DNA from: JAIPEK01 sp041685935
GTDB lineage: Bacteria; Desulfobacterota; Desulfobacteria; Desulfobacterales; Desulfobacteraceae
Direction of reading: 5' to 3'
Length of the DNA: 19,694 bases
Assembly: GCA_041685935.1 (NCBI GenBank)
Contig: JAWLES010000031.1
Coordinates: 1 to 19,694 of the forward strand
In this document: piece by piece, positions 14,751 to 19,694 of the stretch
How the letters are laid out: the number at the start of each line of letters is the position of its first letter
Position numbering within the stretch: the stretch's first letter is position 1
Position numbers and translations under genes: made by a program
Notes under the pieces: model-generated
Seen by the model: only the letters and a program-made list of their open reading frames with translations
The model's database searches: none
What the model was told of the DNA's origin: nothing

Positions 14751-15268
14751 AGGGAAACACTCTGCCTGAAACCGAACTCAATGCTGTTGTCCATGTAGAA
14801 AACTGCATCCGGTACAAATCTGTACAGGGATGCATTATAAGCTTTATGGAAAAACTCGGTGATCCTGCTTGTGTCACAATCGATCCTGAACTTTTTCACA
14901 TACGCCAGAGCCTTGAGGGAAGACTCCACTTTCCGCTCCACCTGTGATATGCTTCCCTGCATCTGCAGTCCTTTTATATTCTCCACTTGCTGGTCATCAT
15001 GAAAAACAGCTGCGGCACATACTCCGCGGGATTCTTCCAGATCTCTTATATGCCTTGATTCCCTGTTCGAAAAAAAATAAAACGCACCTGCGGAAAACAG
15101 ATAATATACCGGAGCCGCCCAGGCTTTGCCGCCGGAAAAGGTGGAAAGTGTCATCACCCGGCCTGTCAGGGCGAGCCTGCGCGCACCGGCCTGGATTCCC
15201 GATCTATAAGTATCCCCATTCCTTGAGTCTCTTGTACGCATGGGCGGCATATTTTCCCTGTTGCACAC
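14747..15268 (-). CDS. Pyridoxamine 5'-phosphate oxidase-like FMN-binding split-barrel protein
   Basis: A 173-residue (or shorter) protein resembling the PNPOx-like split-barrel family, YhbP/UPF0306-like. The core is RVMTLSTFSGGKAWAAPVYY (37-56), then FYFFSNRESRHIRDLEES and VCAAAVFHDD, typical of flavin-binding general-stress or reductase-type barrels. The frame opens inside the end of the M48 peptidase gene (65-base overlap from the ATG at 15268). In-frame ATGs at 15250 and 15241 are alternatives, 15250 having AGGG a few bases upstream. The domain starts at about residue 24, so the first 20 residues may not all be real. The stop overlaps the UbiD start. The flavin partner and substrate are unknown; linkage to UbiD hints at flavin-related chemistry. 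Confidence 0.75.
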   Translation of the reverse strand: MCNRENMPPMRTRDSRNGDTYRSGIQAGARRLALTGRVMTLSTFSGGKAWAAPVYYLFSAGAFYFFSNRESRHIRDLEESRGVCAAAVFHDDQQVENIKGLQMQGSISQVERKVESSLKALAYVKKFRIDCDTSRITEFFHKAYNASLYRFVPDAVFYMDNSIEFGFRQSVSL

Positions 15269-16541
15269 TGTTCAGGTAAGCTTTGTAATGTTCTGCAGCC
15301 TGTTCTTTCCGACCCAGTTCCTCAAGAGAGTAACCCTTGAAGAACGTCACCTGCGGATTGGAGCCGAGTATCGAATCATACTTTTCAAACTGCTTTAAAG
15401 CACGGTCAAACTTTTTAACATTGAGATACGTCAAACCGGAAACATAACGGGCCTGGGCACCTTCCGGATCAATGGAGACAGCCGTCTTTGAAAAGTTTTC
15501 CGCCTGGGAATATTTCTCCTGGACCAGAAGACACTTGGCCGTCATCAGGTTTGCAGCATAATCATTTCCAAGCCTGCTTAACCCTTTTTTATACTTTTGC
15601 TCCGCTGCTTTATAATCCTTTTTCTGCATTAATGCTTCTGCTTCCTGCAGCTTTTCAATGGAATCTTTATCAGCCCTGAGCCCTGCCGTGGCATCCATGT
15701 ATCTGTCACGTAAAAGCGGCAGGTCCCTTGATTGGCGGTACCGGTTTTCCGCTCTTTCGGTTGCATCCTGATACCTCTCCGATCCCATGGGATGCGTGGA
15801 AAAAAGGACTGAAGCAGCAGAAGGTTTTTCCTTGTGCATGGTGTTGAGCATCTCCATCAGGCCCACAAAACCCAGTGTGGAATATCCGCTCTCAACCATG
15901 TATGCATTTCCAAGGTCATCAGCCTGCCGTTCGTTGTCCCTGGAATAATGGGCCAGAAGCATCTCCTGGCCGACCATCCCGAGCTGCCTTACAAGGCCTT
16001 CAAGCCCGCTGTCACCTGTGCTCAGAGCAGCACTCACACCCCCCACCAGAACGGATGAGAGCGTGCTTTTGGATACCTGCTCCGCAGTATGACGGGCGTT
16101 CACATGACCGAGTTCATGCCCGAGGAGAGCTGCCAGCTCAGCCTCGTTTTCAAGCTTTAACAAAATACCCCTTGTCAGCCCGATACTGCCCCCGGGAAAT
16201 GCATAGGCATTAATATACACCGCATTGACACACCTGAAGGAATAAGGCATGTCCTGCCTGTGGACTGCCGGCAAAAGCCGTTTGCCCACATCCTGGATAT
16301 ATTTGTTCAAGGCTTTATCCGAACTTTCTCCGTAATCCGCTGAAAACTGGTGCGGAGAATGCTGCCGGTCAATGCTTATTTCCCGCTCCCTTGACACCAT
16401 CATAAGCTGGCGTTCCCCGGTCACCGGGTTAACCGCACATCCGGACAGCATGTTCAGCCCTGCCATCCCCGCGCCCGAAAGAAGCAGATACTTTATGAAA
16501 TCACGCCTGGCAGGATTTTCAGGAAAAATCAATTTGTCCAT
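15204..16541 (-). CDS. Tat-type lipoprotein M48 metallopeptidase with C-terminal TPRs
   Basis: 445 residues. The N-terminus has a twin-arginine motif, ARRDFIK (11-17), a hydrophobic stretch and a lipobox LSGC with Cys35, predicting an exported lipoprotein. The M48 catalytic domain follows, with HELGH (142-146; zinc ligands H142 and H146, catalytic E143), the third ligand E204 in NERQADDLG, and STHP (248-251). From about 295 to 430 there are three or four TPR-like helix pairs. The layout is that of BepA/YfgC-type periplasmic proteases that control outer-membrane protein assembly and degrade misfolded proteins. A BepA-like role is inferred. It starts 49 bases after the small membrane-protein gene and overlaps the next gene at its 3' end. 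Confidence 0.9.
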   Translation of the reverse strand: MDKLIFPENPARRDFIKYLLLSGAGMAGLNMLSGCAVNPVTGERQLMMVSREREISIDRQHSPHQFSADYGESSDKALNKYIQDVGKRLLPAVHRQDMPYSFRCVNAVYINAYAFPGGSIGLTRGILLKLENEAELAALLGHELGHVNARHTAEQVSKSTLSSVLVGGVSAALSTGDSGLEGLVRQLGMVGQEMLLAHYSRDNERQADDLGNAYMVESGYSTLGFVGLMEMLNTMHKEKPSAASVLFSTHPMGSERYQDATERAENRYRQSRDLPLLRDRYMDATAGLRADKDSIEKLQEAEALMQKKDYKAAEQKYKKGLSRLGNDYAANLMTAKCLLVQEKYSQAENFSKTAVSIDPEGAQARYVSGLTYLNVKKFDRALKQFEKYDSILGSNPQVTFFKGYSLEELGRKEQAAEHYKAYLNSVQQGKYAAHAYKRLKEWGYL

Positions 16542-16590
16542 ATCAATAAACTCCCCTCACCGGGACTCCTTATTTTACGTGCGCTTTCAT

Positions 16591-16866
16591 TTAAAGCCTG
16601 CTGAAGGAGCCGGCAATCATACACACGAGCCCGAACCCCAGCAGAAACTGGTATGCCGCAATTTCGATGAAAAGAAAATTAAGCCCTGTCACAAGTATTT
16701 CCACTGGAATTGACGCAATTATTCCGTCAACTGTATTGTTTGTCAGGTCCGACATGGTGAGGTCCGTCCACCCCTCCTGGTTCATGAAAAGAGAAATTCC
16801 CTGGAAAAGCAGCAGCACCAGTGCAGCTGCCCAGGAAATAAGTCCGATTCCGGTAAACTTATTCAT
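16591..16866 (-). CDS. Hypothetical small membrane protein with two helices
   Basis: A 91-residue protein I do not recognise. Hydrophobic segments lie at about 5-27 (IGLISWAAALVLLLFQGISLF) and 53-88, the latter probably one or two helices (EILVTGLNFLFIEIAAYQFL, then LGFGLVCMIAGSF). They are separated by a polar loop, MNQEGWTDLTMSDLTNNTVDG, and the protein ends just after the last hydrophobic stretch. The ATG is preceded at moderate spacing by GGAG. It is the first gene of the minus-strand operon with the M48 peptidase, so it may act in the same envelope process. Confidence 0.7.
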   Translation of the reverse strand: MNKFTGIGLISWAAALVLLLFQGISLFMNQEGWTDLTMSDLTNNTVDGIIASIPVEILVTGLNFLFIEIAAYQFLLGFGLVCMIAGSFSRL

Positions 16867-17002
16867 AGCTGTTTTTACTCCGCGGTTTGGATGTTTATTT
16901 TCCTCTCTTTATATTCGCTCGCACCGCATCAGTCAAATATTTTAAACCATTTTTCAGCTTTTCTTCAAGTGTGGTTTATGATACATCTGATAACCGTTTA
17001 CT
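16867..17002. promoter_or_regulatory. Divergent promoter region of the small membrane protein and MurJ genes
   Basis: 136 AT-rich bases between divergent genes. On the plus strand TATGAT at 16977-16982 is a good -10 hexamer, with only a weak -35 about 17 bases before it. It would give a leader of roughly 14 nt, and no Shine-Dalgarno sequence precedes the MurJ ATG, so that mRNA may be almost leaderless. No confident minus-strand promoter was seen. Confidence 0.35.
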
Positions 17003-18574
17003 ATGACTGACAACGGATTATTCAAAAAAATCGGCATAGCCACGTTCATCATGATGGCTTCCATTTTCGCCAGCAGGGTGATCGGGCTTTTCAGGGAGAT
17101 GGCCATTGCATTTGCAGGGGGAGCGCAGGGCTGCGTGGATGCATACCAGGTAGCTTTTATCCTCCCGGAAATTCTGAACCATATTGTGGCAAGCGGTTTT
17201 CTCTCGGTGACCTTTATCCCGATTTTCACCTCTTATCTGACAAGCGGCAAAGAGGAGGAAGGCTGGAAAGTATTCTCCATCATTTTCAACACGTTCGGCC
17301 TGCTTCTGCTCGTCTTTATCATAACAACATTCGCTTATGCCCCTGAACTTGTGAGCATCCTCGCACCGGGCCTTAAAGATCCCGAACTCTTTCAGAGCGC
17401 AGTAAGGATGACACGGATCATCATTCCGGCCCAGTTTTTCTTTTTTACGGGCGGCCTTTTCATGGCGGTTCAGTTTACCAGGGAAAAATTTCTGATCCCT
17501 GCACTGGCACCACTTTTGTATAATCTCGGAATCATCGCCGGCGGCCTGCTTTTAAGCCCGTTAATCGGCATGGAAGGATTTGCATGGGGTGTGCTTGCAG
17601 GCGCATTTACAGGAAATTTCCTTCTCCAGTATGCAGGGGCAAAGAGGCTTGACCTGAAACTATACCCTTTGATCAACATAAAACACCCCGATTTCATCAG
17701 ATACATTCTCCTGACCCTGCCTTTGATGGTTGGACTGACCATGACGTTTTCCACTGAAATTCTTCTCAAATTCTTTGGATCCTACCTGGATGAAGGGAGT
17801 ATTGCATCGCTCAACTATTCGCTGCGGATAATGTTTATCCTGGTTGGATTTTTCGGCCAGGCCGTGGGGGTCGCCTCCTATCCCTTCATGGCGCAGCTTG
17901 CAGAGAAAAAGGAATTCGGGCGGCTGAACGAGGTTTTAAACAGCACACTTAAGTTTTTAATCCTTGTAATCCCTTTTTCCGTCCTCATGATAGTTTTACG
18001 GTACGAAACCGTCCTGCTGCTGTTTCAGAGGGGAGAATTCGGGGAAAAAGCCACCATAATGACATCCAATGTCCTGCCGTTTCTCCTTGCCGGCGCTTTC
18101 GCCTTTGCCGCCCAGACAGTGGTGGTCAGGGGGTACTATGCAGCCAAAAACACATGGTTCCCCGCACTTTTCGGAACCGTCACCGTGGTGTGCAGCCTGC
18201 CGCTGTTTTTCCTGTTCATGAATCTTTTCCAGGCAAGGGGGGTGGCCATTGCCCTGTCAGTATCCGCATTCCTCCAGGTGATGGTGCTGTACGAGCTCTG
18301 GAGCCGGAGAACCGGCAACAGGGGAAAAACCGGCGTATACCTTTTTTTCCTGAAAATCAGCCTGATAAGCATACTGATCGGCTTGATCTTGTCCGGGATC
18401 ACTTCCTTTTTATACAGGTTTGCCGACCATACCACTCTCACCGGTGCCCTCCGGGTATGCGCGGTTGCGACTCCCGCCTTTTTCATACTGTTCATCGGTG
18501 CCGGATACACATTCAGGATCCATGAAATCTTCGCCCTGACAAGGGCGGTCCGGCAAAAACTCAGGCGGCCTTGA
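17003..18574 (+). CDS. murJ: MurJ-like lipid flippase (MOP superfamily)
   Basis: A 523-residue protein with about 14 transmembrane helices, matching the MurJ/MviN family that flips lipid II across the inner membrane. Conserved landmarks are SRVIGLFRE (equivalent to R24 of E. coli MurJ), VDAYQVAF (D39), FIPIFTSYL, and LNYSLRIMF (R270). The E. coli segment LLRRIFAEG reads ILNHIVASG here, so R52 is replaced by His and E57 by Ser. Both are important in E. coli. The protein may be a diverged second MurJ or a flippase for another lipid-linked substrate. No Shine-Dalgarno is visible, but the N-terminus fits the family. It is monocistronic as far as seen and converges on the chemotaxis receptor gene. 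Confidence 0.85.
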   Translation: MTDNGLFKKIGIATFIMMASIFASRVIGLFREMAIAFAGGAQGCVDAYQVAFILPEILNHIVASGFLSVTFIPIFTSYLTSGKEEEGWKVFSIIFNTFGLLLLVFIITTFAYAPELVSILAPGLKDPELFQSAVRMTRIIIPAQFFFFTGGLFMAVQFTREKFLIPALAPLLYNLGIIAGGLLLSPLIGMEGFAWGVLAGAFTGNFLLQYAGAKRLDLKLYPLINIKHPDFIRYILLTLPLMVGLTMTFSTEILLKFFGSYLDEGSIASLNYSLRIMFILVGFFGQAVGVASYPFMAQLAEKKEFGRLNEVLNSTLKFLILVIPFSVLMIVLRYETVLLLFQRGEFGEKATIMTSNVLPFLLAGAFAFAAQTVVVRGYYAAKNTWFPALFGTVTVVCSLPLFFLFMNLFQARGVAIALSVSAFLQVMVLYELWSRRTGNRGKTGVYLFFLKISLISILIGLILSGITSFLYRFADHTTLTGALRVCAVATPAFFILFIGAGYTFRIHEIFALTRAVRQKLRRP

Positions 18575-18637
18575 GAACAGCAGGTTACATGCAGCAGCCG
18601 TTCACACCGTCAAGCAGCCGGAGTAACGGCATGATCG

Positions 18638-19694
18638 CTATATCTTAAACCCTTCCACAAGCTTCTTGAGCTTGTCCGCCATTTCTGAGAGTTTTCCGGC
18701 TTTGCCGCTCACATCACTGCTGTTATTTTCCACCTGGGTGGAGGCTGCATCCACATCCGAGATCCGGTTTGCGATTTCATCCGCAGCCTCGGCCCCTTCG
18801 GTGACATTCTTGCCCACATCGGTAATGGTCCTGGAGACCTCGGATATGCTGCCGGAGATTTCCTCGCTCGTGGCGCTCTGTTCTTCAACCGCGGTTGCAA
18901 TGCTTGATATGGCGTCGTCTGATTCGTGTATCCGGCCCGAGAGCTTGCCGATTTCTTCAACCGTGGTGGTAACCCGGCTGCGTATGCCCTTGATCTTCTC
19001 ATCCACCTTTTTCGCAGAAGCCCCGGCCTCTTCAGAAAGATCGGTTATTTCCCTGGCCACCACCGCAAATCCTTTTCCGGCCTCTCCTGCCCTGGCGGAT
19101 TCTATCTTGGCATTCAGGGCCAAAAGACCTACCTGTTCGGCAATGTCACTGATCTCCGTGGTCACGACATCAATGTCTTCAGCCTCTTTGCCGAGCTTGT
19201 CGATCACTTCGGAGAGATGCTCGAATTCACTCACCGATCCGTCCACCACCTCTTTTGCCACATTGGCATTCCTGGAAATTTCGCCCACGGTAGAGCTCAT
19301 CTCCTCGGAAGCGGACACCACCGTGTTAAGGCTGGAAGAGGCCTCCTCCATGGAGGCTGCAATGGAATTCAAATTGGCGCTCATCTGCTCAGCCGCCGAA
19401 GAAACCGAGCTTGAATTTTCCGAAGTCTCCCTGCTTCTTTTGCTCAAGGTTTCAGAAATCCCTGTCAGGTCGGAGGCAGACTGGGTAAGGTCGGAACTGG
19501 AATCCACCACCTCTTTTAAAGCCTTCCGCACATTCTGGTTAACAAGATGGATCCGGTTAAGGATATGGTTCATCTCATCCCCTGACCGCACCTCTGTGGA
19601 AAAGGTGAAATCCCCTGACCGCATTTTTTCCGTGGCCTGAAGAACAAGAGCCGTCTTTTTGTTGACAAGGAAATGAAAAAAGACCCATACAAAA
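18638..19694 (-). CDS. Methyl-accepting chemotaxis protein, N-terminus beyond the window edge
   Basis: The C-terminal part of a chemoreceptor. The frame stays open past the ATG at 19624 to the window edge; the extra residues include FVWVFFHFLVNKK (end of a transmembrane helix), then TALVLQATEKM leading into a HAMP domain, so the gene continues outside. The visible part has the HAMP, long coiled-coil methylation helices, and the hairpin tip EQVGLLALNAKIESARAGEA (164-183 from that ATG), the CheA/CheW contact site, followed by the descending helix to KKLVEGFKI. No CheR-binding pentapeptide ends the protein. The sensor domain, and so the ligand, is not visible. Confidence 0.93.
   Translation of the reverse strand, partial: FVWVFFHFLVNKKTALVLQATEKMRSGDFTFSTEVRSGDEMNHILNRIHLVNQNVRKALKEVVDSSSDLTQSASDLTGISETLSKRSRETSENSSSVSSAAEQMSANLNSIAASMEEASSSLNTVVSASEEMSSTVGEISRNANVAKEVVDGSVSEFEHLSEVIDKLGKEAEDIDVVTTEISDIAEQVGLLALNAKIESARAGEAGKGFAVVAREITDLSEEAGASAKKVDEKIKGIRSRVTTTVEEIGKLSGRIHESDDAISSIATAVEEQSATSEEISGSISEVSRTITDVGKNVTEGAEAADEIANRISDVDAASTQVENNSSDVSGKAGKLSEMADKLKKLVEGFKI

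Noticed and set aside
18597..18630. GCCGTT/AACGGC inverted repeat between convergent MurJ and chemoreceptor genes as a terminator
   Set aside because: Only 6 bp with a 22-base loop and no T-run on either side; too weak to call.
18666..19640. Long plus-strand ORF of 324 codons opposite the chemoreceptor
   Set aside because: Ser/Ala/Leu-rich antisense shadow of the coiled-coil gene; the minus strand carries clear chemoreceptor motifs.
1..19694. CRISPR array, tRNA/rRNA gene, IS element or integrase
   Set aside because: No regularly spaced direct repeats, no tRNA-like sequence, no transposase or recombinase motifs, and no flanking inverted repeats with target duplications were found.

Overview
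The window looks like a chromosome segment of a strictly anaerobic, fatty-acid-oxidising Desulfobacterota bacterium, probably a sulphate reducer of the Desulfobacteraceae type. This is inferred from gene content: paired acetyl- and propionyl-CoA synthetases with a sodium/solute symporter, a LUD-domain protein, a UbiD decarboxylase and a selenocysteine-encoding gene. No taxonomic marker is present.

Left arm (1-1503, minus strand): a two-gene operon of a LUD-domain protein and, 3 bases downstream, a DUF166-family protein. The second gene reads as two short ORFs separated by one in-frame TGA. The halves are in the same frame, together make one DUF166 protein, and the TGA is followed at the correct distance by a hairpin with the same decanucleotide apex as the E. 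coli fdhF SECIS. I therefore annotate one 219-residue selenoprotein with a C-x3-U-C motif. UGA serves as an ordinary stop in at least five other genes here. This is the most notable item in the window.

Centre (1504-12897, plus strand): a long 5' region with a candidate promoter whose spacer holds a 12-base palindrome, then a probable operon: acetyl-CoA synthetase, propionyl-CoA synthetase, SSS-family symporter, a 28-residue single-pass membrane protein, a membrane-anchored PAS protein with a C-terminal DnaQ-type exonuclease, a cNMP-like/CBS/DUF294 nucleotidyltransferase, and endonuclease IV. The first half takes up and activates short-chain acids. The exonuclease and nucleotidyltransferase look like a signalling pair attached to the uptake module. 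Leader hairpins and exact anti-Shine-Dalgarno complements lie upstream of the acs and symporter genes.

Right arm (12918-16866, minus strand): a tightly packed operon of a small two-helix membrane protein, a Tat-type lipoprotein M48 metallopeptidase with TPRs, an FMN-binding split-barrel protein, and a UbiD-family decarboxylase. The last three overlap. Divergently, 17003-18574 encodes a MurJ-like MOP flippase. A methyl-accepting chemotaxis protein on the minus strand runs off the right edge.
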